Assembly (NCBI RefSeq): GCF_003999875.1
Contig: NZ_RQVJ01000004.1
Location: 78,676-142,675, forward strand
Source: Veillonella sp. 3310
GTDB taxonomy: Bacteria > Bacillota > Negativicutes > Veillonellales > Veillonellaceae
Length of the DNA stretch: 64,000 nt
Direction of reading: 5' to 3'
This document shows positions 35,101-43,318 of this stretch, piece after piece. The number at the start of each line of letters is the position of its first letter. The stretch's first letter is position 1. The notes beneath the pieces were generated by a model. That model saw nothing but the letters and a program-made list of their open reading frames with translations, had not been told where the DNA came from and ran no database searches. The position numbers were made by a program, and so were the translations under genes.

Positions 35101-35510
35101 TTCGGCGTTACTCCAAAGGCTTTGCACTCCGTCAACAACCCTTGTATAACATCTCCAAAATGAGGTTGTTTTGCTGCTTGTTTAAACAAGTCCAACTCCC
35201 CTGCCGATTGTTTTAATAACACCCGAAGGACTAATTTTTTGCCAATTTCAGACAAACCGCCTTCTTTCACTTTCCCCAAGGATTGATACACTTGATAGGC
35301 CAACCGTGTCATGCCCACCACGCGCACCGTAGTGAACCCTTTTTCCTTACGATACTCCGCTAGCTTGCGCTCCATCATATACGTGGCAGGGTCCGGCACA
35401 AGGACGATAATCTGGTGGTCTGGATGGTCCTGTAAAATTCGTTCTATCTCTGCGAAACAAGCCGTAGTCTTTCCCGTGCCGGCTCCGCCAATATATAACT
35501 GTGGTTGCAT
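32121..35510 (-). CDS. addB: Helicase-nuclease AddAB subunit B
   Basis: AddB partners AddA, supplies the second nuclease and recognises Chi-like sites. The 1129-residue protein starts with a Walker A-like motif (IGGAGTGKTTACF), has inactive-helicase features through the middle, and ends with a nuclease domain (AVIDYKSGG) framed by the four cysteines of an iron-sulfur staple: one in YHRCPYSFYAQY near residue 775 and three in CEYCEFQALC near residue 1090. I choose the ATG at 35510, which is 6 bases after GGAG; the TTG at 35516 overlaps the spacer. It is first in the addB-addA operon. Confidence 0.96.
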   Translation of the reverse strand: MQPQLYIGGAGTGKTTACFAEIERILQDHPDHQIIVLVPDPATYMMERKLAEYRKEKGFTTVRVVGMTRLAYQVYQSLGKVKEGGLSEIGKKLVLRVLLKQSAGELDLFKQAAKQPHFGDVIQGLLTECKAFGVTPKDLSGAVEQVDSMVLGRKLQELSLLLERYDAALEELGVQDSMEELIDLLPQSPLMKHCHVFVDGFHWFTPLQYRLIQQLFSLSESCHMTISLPSLEEEIHSRKGSMYFRVWETYRDMMTWYPEAAVHTMTEVYRGTPVLQQLNTQFFRTPMKPNTTDDTLTMVSAYNREREADAVCRKILAYRQEEGHRWKDCTIILRDMESYGDVLEKACLNYGIPFFSDQRKMMTSHPLAEFLQGIFHVHRTFFDHDAVFRLLKTDFAPFTREEVDRLENYCLEYGIQGAAWLRDTWNYGGEDDERRAVMQDLHDRVLHQLLRPIYDFCKLPHTGQEWSEFLFQTIQDWRIPEQLKVWYDEAEERGDVQESASHVQLYKHAIQLLEECASVTGTEELSAEEMGLIIEEGLGEVTYSLVPPSLDHVTITTIDRSYMTDAKEVFVLGLNEGVFPRKMGDEGILRDQERTALAKVGVQLAAGALGQMFNENFLFYLACTRASQGLHLSYVTSDEEGSKMEPSLVVRRLQQYGYVKTFEEAPLSMPEGREQDYLWRPSQSLGLFSSRMSALMKGDSISSTWWSLYNWGIEMGYRGEVFFATRGMFDSNTVPRIEQSIVRGLLLRSDALTGSVTRLERYHRCPYSFYAQYALRLAPRKVKSFGAPEIGTFLHDTLRYLGEYLLEQGRQWRDLTEEEQESLCREAADAVMGTEERDAYEAQLYTRLISTLSATVARLVDWSKKSEFSTTEIEQSFGMGTSNWRPVRIPLGKNYGESIVLRGQIDRVDEYRGPLGHYAAVIDYKSGGTTVRADEIYYGLKLQLMTYLLALEKNTQDRIGTAAALYTYVRNPQVKLSEVVNHRRAEEEKATIQELKNSGYFVDGDVLQSLDVTRAYQSNSPYVPIVLKKDGTPDSRTSKSLKTMEQFGLMKEYTKQIISNSGTQMMDGEFPISPYQKDKRRPCEYCEFQALCRFDGTRNRYRYIKTMTEEEALEKMEALQTGGATYEMD

Positions 35511-35580
35511 GTCCAACTCCTTTTCCTCTCAACATGTTTCATCTATCTCTATCCTATCATGTCTAGGGCACTTAGTAAAA

Positions 35581-35612
35581 TTGCCAGGTCCCTCAACAGA
35601 TTGACCTGGCAA
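35581..35612 (-). terminator. Intrinsic terminator of queT-queF
   Basis: Ten-base perfect arms TTGCCAGGTC / GACCTGGCAA with a 12-base loop are followed on the minus strand by TTTT. It lies 14 bases past the queF stop. Confidence 0.85.
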
Positions 35613-35626
35613 TAGTATGTATGTAA

Positions 35627-36124
35627 TTAACGGTACGCTACCCGTTTTGGTTGCATATCGTGAAAGTGCAAGCGCTCCTTCGCTGTGGCTTCCCAATCGG
35701 TACCCGGTTTGCCATAGTTGGCATACGGATCAATGGACAAGCCCCCACGCGGCGTAAATTCGCCCCACACTTCAATGTATTTAGGTTCCATCAATGCCAC
35801 TAAATCTTTCATGATGATATTGATACAATCTTCGTGAAAGTCTCCATGGTTGCGGAAACTAAATAAATATAATTTTAAGGATTTACTTTCCACCAATTTT
35901 TCATCTGGCACATAGGAAATGTAAATCGTTGCAAAGTCCGGTTGCCCCGTCATTGGACAAAGACTAGTAAACTCCGGACAATTAAATTTCACAAAATAGT
36001 CATTCCCTGGATGCTTATTAGGAAATGCTTCTAGCACTTGCGGTGCATAATCTGTAGGATAGTCCGTATGGCTACCTAAAGCATGAACACCTTGTAATTC
36101 TGCTGCATTACGACCACTACTCAC
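35627..36124 (-). CDS. queF: NADPH-dependent 7-cyano-7-deazaguanine reductase
   Basis: QueF reduces preQ0 to preQ1 in queuosine synthesis. The 165-residue protein is the short, unimodular type. The active-site cysteine lies in [11 protein letters not shown], the QueF signature in [21 protein letters not shown], and the downstream [14 protein letters not shown] is also conserved. Translation starts at GTG (36124) inside the end of queT, with GGAGG 9 bases upstream. The two genes overlap by 8 bases and share the preQ1 riboswitch, so product level controls both uptake and synthesis of preQ1. Confidence 0.95.
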   Translation of the reverse strand: MSSGRNAAELQGVHALGSHTDYPTDYAPQVLEAFPNKHPGNDYFVKFNCPEFTSLCPMTGQPDFATIYISYVPDEKLVESKSLKLYLFSFRNHGDFHEDCINIIMKDLVALMEPKYIEVWGEFTPRGGLSIDPYANYGKPGTDWEATAKERLHFHDMQPKRVAYR

Positions 36125-36617
36125 GAACTAAAGCCTCCTTATTTTTATACACTACTTTCTCCAATGCATTGATGAGGAAGTAGCTCACCACACCACACAC
36201 GAACTGACCTACTACGAGGGAGCTCACTAATACCCAGTACGGAACTGGCAAGAAATAGGTCAACCAAATTGGTACAATCAATCCTGGTACAAAGGTAATG
36301 ATAGGAATTAATACCCAGTTGCCTAAGCCTTGGCGCTTCGCAAGAACAATCAGACCTGTTGTCAATAATCCTACGATGGCTCCACCGATAGCATCCACTA
36401 AACCAAAGCCGCCCATCACTGTATTGCTGACAAAATTTGCAATACCAAAGGCTGGAATGGTGAATGGGAAGATCGCTGACAATCCATACAGCGCTGTGGC
36501 AATACGCACTTGATACTGACCAAAGGCAAAGCCTTGTGTACCGATCATAAGCGCCAAATACATAGCGATGGAAATGGCAGAAATCGTCAATCGTTGTGTG
36601 TTGTTAAATTGTTTCAT
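36117..36617 (-). CDS. queT: QueT-family queuosine precursor transporter (ECF S component)
   Basis: This 166-residue membrane protein has about five to six helices and the QueT-type segments [20 protein letters not shown] and [19 protein letters not shown]. QueT proteins are the substrate-binding S components of ECF transporters and salvage queuosine precursors such as preQ0 or preQ1. No own ATPase is adjacent; the EcfA1-EcfA2-EcfT module at 50486-52978 could serve it (inference). A preQ1 riboswitch overlaps its ribosome-binding site, which strongly supports the role. Confidence 0.88.
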   Translation of the reverse strand: MKQFNNTQRLTISAISIAMYLALMIGTQGFAFGQYQVRIATALYGLSAIFPFTIPAFGIANFVSNTVMGGFGLVDAIGGAIVGLLTTGLIVLAKRQGLGNWVLIPIITFVPGLIVPIWLTYFLPVPYWVLVSSLVVGQFVCGVVSYFLINALEKVVYKNKEALVRE

Positions 36618-36621
36618 TATA

Positions 36622-36664
36622 ACTCCTTAGTTTTGTTTACAGACAGGAGGATCTCGAACTGTCT
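36622..36664 (-). promoter_or_regulatory. preQ1-I riboswitch, translational type
   Basis: On the minus strand a stem AGACAG/CTGTCT (36659-36664 with 36641-36646) encloses the C-rich loop TTCGAGATCCTC. It is followed by the A-rich tail GTAAACAAAACTAAGGAG, whose GGAG is the queT ribosome-binding site and can pair with the loop's CTCC to form the pseudoknot. This matches the class I preQ1 aptamer (compare T. tengcongensis AACAAAACAAGGG tail). Ligand binding would hide the ribosome-binding site and lower QueT and QueF. Confidence 0.9.
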
Positions 36665-36698
36665 ATCTAATACCTACTACGACATAGGTCGTAGTCAC

Positions 36699-37220
36699 CT
36701 AGAACATTTCTAGGATTTTGAATGGTTCCGGATATTCCAATACACCTTGTAAAGGCTCTGCTTGGGCATCAAGTTGAATCCCCATCATATGGTCCCGGTC
36801 CAATCCTGCTGGCGGTTCTACGCCAAATTTGTGTGCAAAATCACAACCCAACCGTGGATAGTATACATTACTACCATGTACAAATAAGTAAGAGTATCCC
36901 ATTTTACGTGCCAAACGTTGACCTTCTAAAATGAGCGCACCCCCTACACCATGTCCACGCATAGACTGTGCTACTGCCAGTAAGCCCAAGATAAGTACGT
37001 CCTGATCGCCTACTTTACCACGTAAGAACATACCATACCCTGCAATGGCGTTATCGATAACAGCCACTAAGGACAACTTAGGAATATACGCATCAGACTC
37101 GCGCAATAATTCCACTAGTTTATATTCTCGCCCTGTACTGCGATCTGCATTAATATAGGCTTCACGCACGAGAGCTGTGACCGTATAAAATTCACGCTTT
37201 TTCTCTTCTCGTATAATCAT
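36699..37220 (-). CDS. GNAT family N-acetyltransferase
   Basis: The 173-residue protein has the GNAT fold landmarks: an N-terminal VTALVREAYI strand and helix, the central LIAVIDNAIAGYGMF-like strand (LSLVAVIDNAIAGYGMFL), and the acetyl-CoA loop SMRGHGVGGALILEGQRLAR near residue 95. PRLGCDFAHKFGVEPP near the end resembles YhbS-type acetyltransferases. The acceptor is not predictable. GGAGGAAC precedes the start. It is separated from queT by a short gap that contains small hairpins but no convincing terminator. Confidence 0.9.
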   Translation of the reverse strand: MIIREEKKREFYTVTALVREAYINADRSTGREYKLVELLRESDAYIPKLSLVAVIDNAIAGYGMFLRGKVGDQDVLILGLLAVAQSMRGHGVGGALILEGQRLARKMGYSYLFVHGSNVYYPRLGCDFAHKFGVEPPAGLDRDHMMGIQLDAQAEPLQGVLEYPEPFKILEMF

Positions 37221-37309
37221 AGTTCCTCCGGTTCATGATGAAAGTACACCAAATGGATTGCTAACCTTAAGTATACCGAATTTCTTCGATAATAGCAAAT
37301 ATATTCCCC

Positions 37310-38284
37310 TTATTTCTTAGCTTTTTTCGCTAATCTAGCTTGTTCTTTTTGCTCTTGTTTCGCTAATCTTTCTTGCTCCTTAGCTTGCTGTTTGGCTAGT
37401 TGCGCTTCCTTCTTAGCCTGTTGTTTTGCTAGTCGAGCTTGCGCTTTTGCTTGCTGCTTCGCTAACTTTTGTTCTGCTTGTAACTTAGCTCGCTCCGCTT
37501 TTGCTAAACGTTGTTGCTCTTTCTTAGCCAATGTTTCTTGTTTTCGTTGTTCTTTCTCTAATTGGCGTTGGGCTTTTGTATCTAAGCGTTCCTGTTTACG
37601 TTCTGCTTTTTGCAATAGAACCCATTCTTGTTTAGCCGCTTTCATAAGAGGTCGCTGTTCCTTTTTGGACGCATCCCATTGACCGCCAGCCATAGCCTCT
37701 TGTACTTCTCCGTCAATCGGTTGTAAAGCTATCTTTCCTTGATCCTTCGCTGAAGGCACTACTAATTCTAAATGACTTCGCTGCGATGTTCCTTGTTGAA
37801 AAGTGCGTACTTGTACACCGCTACGACTTGGTAAAGCAGATGTATCGATTTGGAAGGCTTCCATTTTCTTTTGGATTTCTTCTTTCGTCAAGGCAGGTTC
37901 CACTACGATTGGGGTACCCTCATCCACACTATCTGCCTGTGCTTTACCTTGTTTTGCTTCTTCTCGTTCAATTTCATAATTCATAATAGAACGACGATTT
38001 TCACTATACAGCCGCAATGCCAACATGCGGTCACTTTCATTCATAGTCTCACGACGTGCTACCACATCTGCCATCATCGGAATGAGTTCTTTTCTAGTGA
38101 AAGCCCGTGATCCTAAGTCCACTCCTTTTGTATCCGTAATCGCTCCATGTTTCACCAAAGTCATGAGTGCTTGGTACTCCCAATCAGGAGGACTCACTAC
38201 ACCATAGGGATTCGCCTCTGCTTGGGCTACTGTCAATCCGCCGGCTACCAATGCCAATGCTATATAATATCGTAATTGTTTCAT
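37310..38284 (-). CDS. Exported protein with Lys/Ala/Gln-rich coiled-coil tail, function unknown
   Basis: This 324-residue product has a signal peptide ending near AQAEA. A conserved-looking N-terminal domain follows (NPYGVVSPPDWEYQALMTL to about residue 100), resembling the single SLH-like or porin-start segment seen in Negativicute envelope proteins (VKHGAITDTKG...AFTRKELIPMMADVV). The last 110 residues are almost purely K, A, Q, E, L and R in short repeats such as LAKQQAKAQARL, predicted to be one long helix as in TolA. It may span the periplasm or bind the wall. No catalytic motif is seen. GAAAGGATA precedes the start. The next gene upstream ends 17 bases before it. Confidence 0.6.
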   Translation of the reverse strand: MKQLRYYIALALVAGGLTVAQAEANPYGVVSPPDWEYQALMTLVKHGAITDTKGVDLGSRAFTRKELIPMMADVVARRETMNESDRMLALRLYSENRRSIMNYEIEREEAKQGKAQADSVDEGTPIVVEPALTKEEIQKKMEAFQIDTSALPSRSGVQVRTFQQGTSQRSHLELVVPSAKDQGKIALQPIDGEVQEAMAGGQWDASKKEQRPLMKAAKQEWVLLQKAERKQERLDTKAQRQLEKEQRKQETLAKKEQQRLAKAERAKLQAEQKLAKQQAKAQARLAKQQAKKEAQLAKQQAKEQERLAKQEQKEQARLAKKAKK

Positions 38285-38300
38285 ATCTATATCCTTTCTA

Positions 38301-39011
38301 TTACCTATGACGACCTACATATTGTGCCCTAGGAAAGTCAGCTAACCACGCTGTTTCACCACTAGCGCGAACAGCCACAACTACCGCTGTAGCAGGGCCT
38401 CCACTATGGTCTAACTCATCATCGGTCATCTCTATAGATTCTATGGATGCCCCTTCTAAATAGCTGACCACCGTTAACTCTTGACGGATGCCTCTAGAAC
38501 CAACAGGAACTATCCTAGATGTACTAGGATGTCCTAAAACCCGTCGGACTTCGTCATAGGTCACAATCCACTCAGGTTGTTCTAACACTTCGTTGCCTAC
38601 TAAGGGCTTCCCTAATACGTACACAGCATAGGGTTCCCCCTTGCCAAGCACTTCTGGTGCCCCTACTCCTAGAGCCGTAATCCCTACGGACGTAGTGCTC
38701 ACTTTCATATTACTTTCATGGCTACCATTAATGGGCACATCAATACCAAGTGTGTCCAGTTCCTCTTGAATCCCCTGTACCACAGAGGTCACCACCGTAT
38801 CATAGTCTCCACCAATGAGATATTGTATGGCTTTCACCGTACCCCTAGCACATAGAATTTCGAGCATTGCCACACGAGCTGCAAAGGCGCCCACCATAGT
38901 ATATGGTACGGCTAGCACATCATGTTCCTGTAACCCAATGCCACTGCTAATATCGCTGGCAATGATCCAGTCTTCATCCGCTTTCAAAGACAGTCTCGTT
39001 ATATCACGCAT
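38301..39011 (-). CDS. cblS: Probable alpha-ribazole kinase CblS (AIR synthetase-like)
   Basis: The 236-residue protein resembles the N-terminal half of the PurM/AIR synthetase superfamily: an ASDISSGIG segment with acidic metal ligands, VPYTMVGAFAARVAMLEIL, and a late GGPATAVVVAV strand. CblS of Listeria and Geobacillus belongs to this superfamily and phosphorylates alpha-ribazole for lower-ligand salvage in cobalamin synthesis. It overlaps cblT by 8 bases (ATGCGTGA), and that pairing is the main argument. I start at ATG 39011; a TTG at 39026 is possible. The kinase assignment rests on family and context. Cobalamin would matter here for methylmalonyl-CoA metabolism (inference). Confidence 0.7.
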   Translation of the reverse strand: MRDITRLSLKADEDWIIASDISSGIGLQEHDVLAVPYTMVGAFAARVAMLEILCARGTVKAIQYLIGGDYDTVVTSVVQGIQEELDTLGIDVPINGSHESNMKVSTTSVGITALGVGAPEVLGKGEPYAVYVLGKPLVGNEVLEQPEWIVTYDEVRRVLGHPSTSRIVPVGSRGIRQELTVVSYLEGASIESIEMTDDELDHSGGPATAVVVAVRASGETAWLADFPRAQYVGRHR

Positions 39012-39495
39012 GTCGTTTACCACCAAACACTCGATTCAACTGACTCACTACAAGAGCGGCCCCTACATAGTTCAACGCATAGGCCAAGGACAATGGCACA
39101 AATAAAATAGCCACCACCTCTATACTTTGCATCATCCATGCAATCACAGCAAGTCCGATACCTACATTAATGATATATCCTACTATACCACTCACTACAT
39201 AAGAGAAAGATGAAGTCATTCGTTTCGTTATATATCCAATACTAGCCCCGGTGCCTGCCATAATGAGACCTATTGCCACATGGATAGGTACACTGAGAGG
39301 AAAGCCTGTAGAAGCAGCTGTTGCTATATGGCCTAAAGCGCCGAGCACAGCGCCCGCTACCGGTCCTAGCATCAAAGCTCCTACAAAGGCTGGGGACGAA
39401 TCAAATCCAATGGAGTACACCCCAAAATGAATCTGCCCACCAATGGCACAAAGGGCAATCAATAAGGCATAGGCCGTTATCGTTCTAATATTCAT
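39004..39495 (-). CDS. cblT: Probable alpha-ribazole transporter CblT (ECF S component)
   Basis: The 163-residue membrane protein has about five helices and the ECF S-component style LIALCAIGGQIHFGVYSIGFD and GALMLGPVAGAVLGALGH. In Firmicutes a small S component next to an AIR-synthetase-like kinase is the cblT-cblS alpha-ribazole salvage pair, the basis for the call. The start at 39495 (MNIRTI) is chosen because GAGGAG lies 8 bases upstream and the longer reading to 39567 runs through the promoter. The EcfA1-EcfA2-EcfT module elsewhere in the window could energise it. I see no cobalamin riboswitch upstream. Confidence 0.7.
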   Translation of the reverse strand: MNIRTITAYALLIALCAIGGQIHFGVYSIGFDSSPAFVGALMLGPVAGAVLGALGHIATAASTGFPLSVPIHVAIGLIMAGTGASIGYITKRMTSSFSYVVSGIVGYIINVGIGLAVIAWMMQSIEVVAILFVPLSLAYALNYVGAALVVSQLNRVFGGKRHA

Positions 39496-39538
39496 AATAA
39501 CCACTCCTCGGGAAGAACAGATCATAATTTCTATATTT

Positions 39539-39567
39539 ATTATAGGTGACCCTATCGTATAAAGCAA
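39539..39567 (-). promoter_or_regulatory. Promoter of cblT-cblS
   Basis: The minus strand has -35 TTGCTT (39562-39567) and a perfect -10 TATAAT (39539-39544) with 17-base spacing, predicting a start near 39532 and a 5' leader of about 37 bases. Confidence 0.7.
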
Positions 39568-39679
39568 TCATTCATGGTCTTTTCATGTACAACGGCTATA
39601 CTTCTTCTAAACATATCTTTAAACTATGTTGAAAATACGATACAATACAACTATATACTAACGTATGAAAGGAGCTCTT

Positions 39680-40354
39680 ATGAAAGTCTTAATTGTTGAA
39701 GATGAAGAAATGCTGAATAATATTATCGCCAAACGTTTGAAAGTGGAATCTATGATTGTAGATCAATGCTATAACGGTGAAGATGGCTTAGATTATATTT
39801 CTACGTCCAGTTATGATGTCATCGTTATGGACATTATGATGCCAAAAATGGATGGTCATGCCGTAGTACAACAAATGCGTGCGGAAGGCAACAAAACACC
39901 AGTCCTCTTCTTAACTGCTAAGGATGCCTTAGAGGATAAAGTGTCTGGCTTAAACCTAGGTGCCGATGACTATTTAGTCAAACCTTTTGAGTTTGATGAA
40001 CTCATCGCTCGTATCTACGCCTTAGCCCGCCGTGGTCGCAACCAAGCGGTAGAAGATATCATTGCTGGTCCTTTACGCATCAACCATAAAAGTCGATCCG
40101 TCTTTCTTAAGGACAAACCTTTAACGTTAACTGCCAAAGAATTTGACCTCTTATTCTATTTAGCTAGCAATCCAAATATCGTCTTGTCTCGTCAACAAAT
40201 TCTTGACCATGTATGGGAATACGACTATGAAAGTTACTCCAACCTTATCGACGTATACATCAAAGACTTGCGTAAAAAGGTTGACATCGATGAAACAAAA
40301 AAATTAATTCAAACTGTCCGTGGCGTCGGCTATGTATTCCGTACCGAGGAATAA
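39680..40354 (+). CDS. OmpR/PhoB-family response regulator
   Basis: The 224-residue protein has a receiver domain (KVLIVEDEEMLNNIIAKRL, phosphoacceptor in DVIVMDIMMPKMDG, FLTAKDALEDKVSGLNLGADDYLVKPF) and a winged-helix output domain (LTAKEFDLLFYLASNP, VYIKDLRKKVD, VRGVGYVF). It starts at 39680, preceded by AAAGGAG; the ATG at 39665 precedes that site. The sensor kinase begins 3 bases after its stop. No target gene is adjacent, since guanine deaminase is convergent and cblT divergent, so the signal is unknown. Confidence 0.95.
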   Translation: MKVLIVEDEEMLNNIIAKRLKVESMIVDQCYNGEDGLDYISTSSYDVIVMDIMMPKMDGHAVVQQMRAEGNKTPVLFLTAKDALEDKVSGLNLGADDYLVKPFEFDELIARIYALARRGRNQAVEDIIAGPLRINHKSRSVFLKDKPLTLTAKEFDLLFYLASNPNIVLSRQQILDHVWEYDYESYSNLIDVYIKDLRKKVDIDETKKLIQTVRGVGYVFRTEE

Positions 40355-40357
40355 GTC

Positions 40358-41779
40358 ATGCGCACTATCGTCAATCGCATGTACCATGGTGTCATACAAC
40401 CTATATGGCATCCTATAGAGGCCTTTCTATCACGTGTTCCTCTAGTCTATAAAATCACTAGTTGGTACTCCATCTTTCTCTTGCTCATGATTGGTCTCCT
40501 TGCTACGTTCGTCATTCAATTTACCCACATTTCGGATCAAAATGAAATGCGTACGGACTTGCAAAAAAGCGTTATTGAAGCAGCTAATAATCCCAAAAAA
40601 TACAAACCCTTCGATGACGGCATCTTTCTATTGGTGTACTCCCATAATGGCATCGTCCTACGAGGTAGTCCACCAGATCGTTTCCCAAAAGGAGCTCCCC
40701 CTTCTTTCGATGGCATAACAGTCGTCAATGAGGATACCCATTCTTTCTTGTATTATGATGCCCCTATCCAACATATTCCAGGCGTACAAGGCTACATTCG
40801 TGGCGTTGTGCCCATGAGTTTTCTAGACAGAAAATCTAACAATATGTTCCTAGCTTTATTGCTAGGAGGTATCCTATTTGTCACTGTTGCCTCCATTGGC
40901 GGGTATTGGATTATCCAGCGTGGTTTAAAACCAGTGCGCACTGTAACAAACTTAGCAGAACAGATTTCATTGAAACGAGATTTGTCGGAACGCATCGAAA
41001 ACATCCCTCAATCGGGAGACACTATGTATCAGTTGGCCTCTACTTTCAACCATATGCTCAGCAGTTTGGAAGAAGCATCCAATCGGGAGAAACGTTTCAA
41101 CTCTGACATTTCTCATGAATTACGTACTCCTATCGCTGTGATTCAAGCAGAAAGTGATTACGCCCGCCAATATGTATCTTCTTTAGAAGAAGCTAAGGAA
41201 AGCTTTCAAAATATTTTTGTTCAAAGTAAGGGCATGGCTGATATGGTGTCACAATTACTAGAAATAGCACGCCTGGATAGCTTAACCAATATCGATAAGG
41301 TGCCAGTTCCTCTTTCAGAGGTAGCCCAACAATTAGTCCATACCTATACGCTATTGAGTAAGGAAAAAGGATTAACCTTTACTAGCCACATTGATGAAGC
41401 AATCGTTGTTCATGGCAATCAAATTTTATTGCAGCAAGCTATGGCAAATCTGTTGGATAACGCTTTAAAATTTGCTCATCATAGCATCCATTTTGAAGTT
41501 TCCTTAGGCGATACGATTCATATCTTCGTCCAAGATGATGGCATCGGTATTCCTCCTGAAAGTATCCCTATGATTTGGGACCGCTTATACCAAGTAGACC
41601 CATCTCGTACATCAAAAGAAAACAAAGGTCTCGGCCTTGGACTCTTCTTTGTACAAAATGTTGTGCAACTTCACGAAGGTACATTAGAAGTAGAAAGCAC
41701 CCCAGACGTACGCACCGTCTTCGGATTCCATTTACCACTTCAACCCGAATCGGATACAGAATTAGAAGAGCAAGTATAG
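40358..41779 (+). CDS. Sensor histidine kinase
   Basis: The 473-residue kinase has two membrane helices (residues about 30-52 and 165-188) flanking a periplasmic domain of about 110 residues. A HAMP linker follows, then the dimerisation domain with the phosphorylated histidine in DISHELRTPIAVIQAE near residue 251, and the ATPase domain with N box NLLDNALKFA, G1 DDGIGIPPE and G2 GLGLGLFFVQ. It is cotranscribed with the response regulator. The input domain gives no clue to the stimulus. Confidence 0.95.
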   Translation: MRTIVNRMYHGVIQPIWHPIEAFLSRVPLVYKITSWYSIFLLLMIGLLATFVIQFTHISDQNEMRTDLQKSVIEAANNPKKYKPFDDGIFLLVYSHNGIVLRGSPPDRFPKGAPPSFDGITVVNEDTHSFLYYDAPIQHIPGVQGYIRGVVPMSFLDRKSNNMFLALLLGGILFVTVASIGGYWIIQRGLKPVRTVTNLAEQISLKRDLSERIENIPQSGDTMYQLASTFNHMLSSLEEASNREKRFNSDISHELRTPIAVIQAESDYARQYVSSLEEAKESFQNIFVQSKGMADMVSQLLEIARLDSLTNIDKVPVPLSEVAQQLVHTYTLLSKEKGLTFTSHIDEAIVVHGNQILLQQAMANLLDNALKFAHHSIHFEVSLGDTIHIFVQDDGIGIPPESIPMIWDRLYQVDPSRTSKENKGLGLGLFFVQNVVQLHEGTLEVESTPDVRTVFGFHLPLQPESDTELEEQV

Positions 41780-41870
41780 ACTCTTAGACCTGTATACCAC
41801 TAGACTAGAGATATGTGTCTAATAACATAACTACTCAATAAGGGACTGTAACAAAATACTGTAATACAAC

Positions 41871-41905
41871 AGAGGAACGTTGACCGATTCGATCAACGTT
41901 CCTCT
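41871..41905. terminator. Bidirectional inverted-repeat terminator (dispersed family)
   Basis: Arms AGAGGAACGTTGA (41871-41883) and TCAACGTTCCTCT (41893-41905) lie between the convergent kinase and guanine deaminase genes. GGACTGTAACAAAAT precedes it at 41843, as before the copy at 22477. Confidence 0.75.
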
Positions 41906-41922
41906 TCTTGTATCTATGTATA

Positions 41923-43200
41923 TTATTTTGGTTCTTCTAGCAAGCGACCCGCCACATAGCGTTTCATGATATGGCGATCATCACCGATATATATCCATCG
42001 TTCCAATCGTTCTTCTAAAGACCGTTCATTCGCATCAAACATAGATCTATCATCGATGACAAGAGCATCTAATTCATAGCCCTCTTCAAAGCTACCTACC
42101 TTACCAAAGAACGTTCCTCCACCCTTAGTGGCTAAGTAGAAGGCTTCGCTCAAGGTTAACGGTGCATATTGATTGTCTACTTCGACCCATTTCATTTTAG
42201 ATAGACCAATAGCTTCCATCAATACTTTTGCCATGGACACTGCATGTCCTCCTGAAATGTCAGACCCTAATCCCACTGGAATATGATGATCTAACAATTT
42301 ACGAATCGGTGCAATACCACTGGACAAATTGACATTGGAATATGGACAATGGGACACCATGGTCTGCGTTTCTTCCATGCGATCCATTTCTGCGTCGCTC
42401 AAATGAATGCAATGAGCCATTACTGTCGGAGTCTGTCCCATCAGTTGATGTTCATAATACACATCTGTATAACTTGGTGATTCTGGGTGCAAGGAGGCGA
42501 CCCATTCAATTTCCCCGTGATTTTCCGACAAATGCGATTGTACTGGCACATCATATTCCTTAGCCAATTCCCCTAATCCACGCATGAGTTCACTGGTGCA
42601 GGACGGCACGAAACGCGGTGTAATAATTGGTTTCACAAGGGGTCCAAATGATTTCGATGCTTCTAACCACGCTTTCGTATCTGCTAAAGACTGCTGCGTC
42701 GTTTCAATCAAGAAGTCTGGACTATTTCGATCCATATTCACCTTACCCACTAAAGCAGATAATCCCGCTTCTTGCAACAGTTCCATTAACACTACTGTGC
42801 TGTCCTTGTGAATCGTGCCAAATAGAATACTACGGGTTGTGCCATGTCGCCATAAATCACGTACAAATGCACCATACACTAGGCGGGCATAGTCTGGGTC
42901 TTTAAACTTCGTTTCCTCTGGAAATGTATACGTATCAAGCCAAGGGAGTAACTCTTTATCCATCCCAAGACCACGATTACAATATTGTGGTGCATGAGCA
43001 TGGGTATCTACAAAGCCCGGAATGATAAGTTGATCTCCATAGTCAACTACAGGCAATCCCTCATAGGAGCTTGGCAAAGTTTCACTACAGTTCACAACCA
43101 CTCCATCTACAGCCACAATGTATCCATGTGGTATAGCTACCAACTGTGCTGGATTCGGTGTGTACAGAATATGTCCTTTCAAAATCAATGTGTCTTGCAT
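41923..43200 (-). CDS. guaD: Guanine deaminase
   Basis: This amidohydrolase converts guanine to xanthine and ammonia. Its 425 residues show the metal motif PGFVDTHAHAPQ with the guanine deaminase extension YCNRGLGMDKELLPWLDTY, the second histidine region VQSHLSENHGEIEW, HCIHLSDAEMD and the late metal aspartate in GLGSDISGGH. I start at 43200, where GGAGGTGG precedes the ATG; the ORF is open up to 43269. It is unlinked to the purine permeases by operon but within 3 kb of them, which fits purine salvage. It converges with the histidine kinase gene. Confidence 0.92.
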   Translation of the reverse strand: MQDTLILKGHILYTPNPAQLVAIPHGYIVAVDGVVVNCSETLPSSYEGLPVVDYGDQLIIPGFVDTHAHAPQYCNRGLGMDKELLPWLDTYTFPEETKFKDPDYARLVYGAFVRDLWRHGTTRSILFGTIHKDSTVVLMELLQEAGLSALVGKVNMDRNSPDFLIETTQQSLADTKAWLEASKSFGPLVKPIITPRFVPSCTSELMRGLGELAKEYDVPVQSHLSENHGEIEWVASLHPESPSYTDVYYEHQLMGQTPTVMAHCIHLSDAEMDRMEETQTMVSHCPYSNVNLSSGIAPIRKLLDHHIPVGLGSDISGGHAVSMAKVLMEAIGLSKMKWVEVDNQYAPLTLSEAFYLATKGGGTFFGKVGSFEEGYELDALVIDDRSMFDANERSLEERLERWIYIGDDRHIMKRYVAGRLLEEPK

Positions 43201-43318
43201 AGAACCACCTCCGTGTATAACCTTATACAATTGCCGTATGAAGTTTAAAGCACCATGCGTATATAGCATGTCGTTTATGAGTGAATTATATCACACTTGG
43301 TATATGACGTCTATCCAC

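Noticed and set aside
39496..39679. Cobalamin riboswitch upstream of cblT
   Set aside because: The leader is too short and no B12-box-like sequence is present; a plain promoter explains the region.
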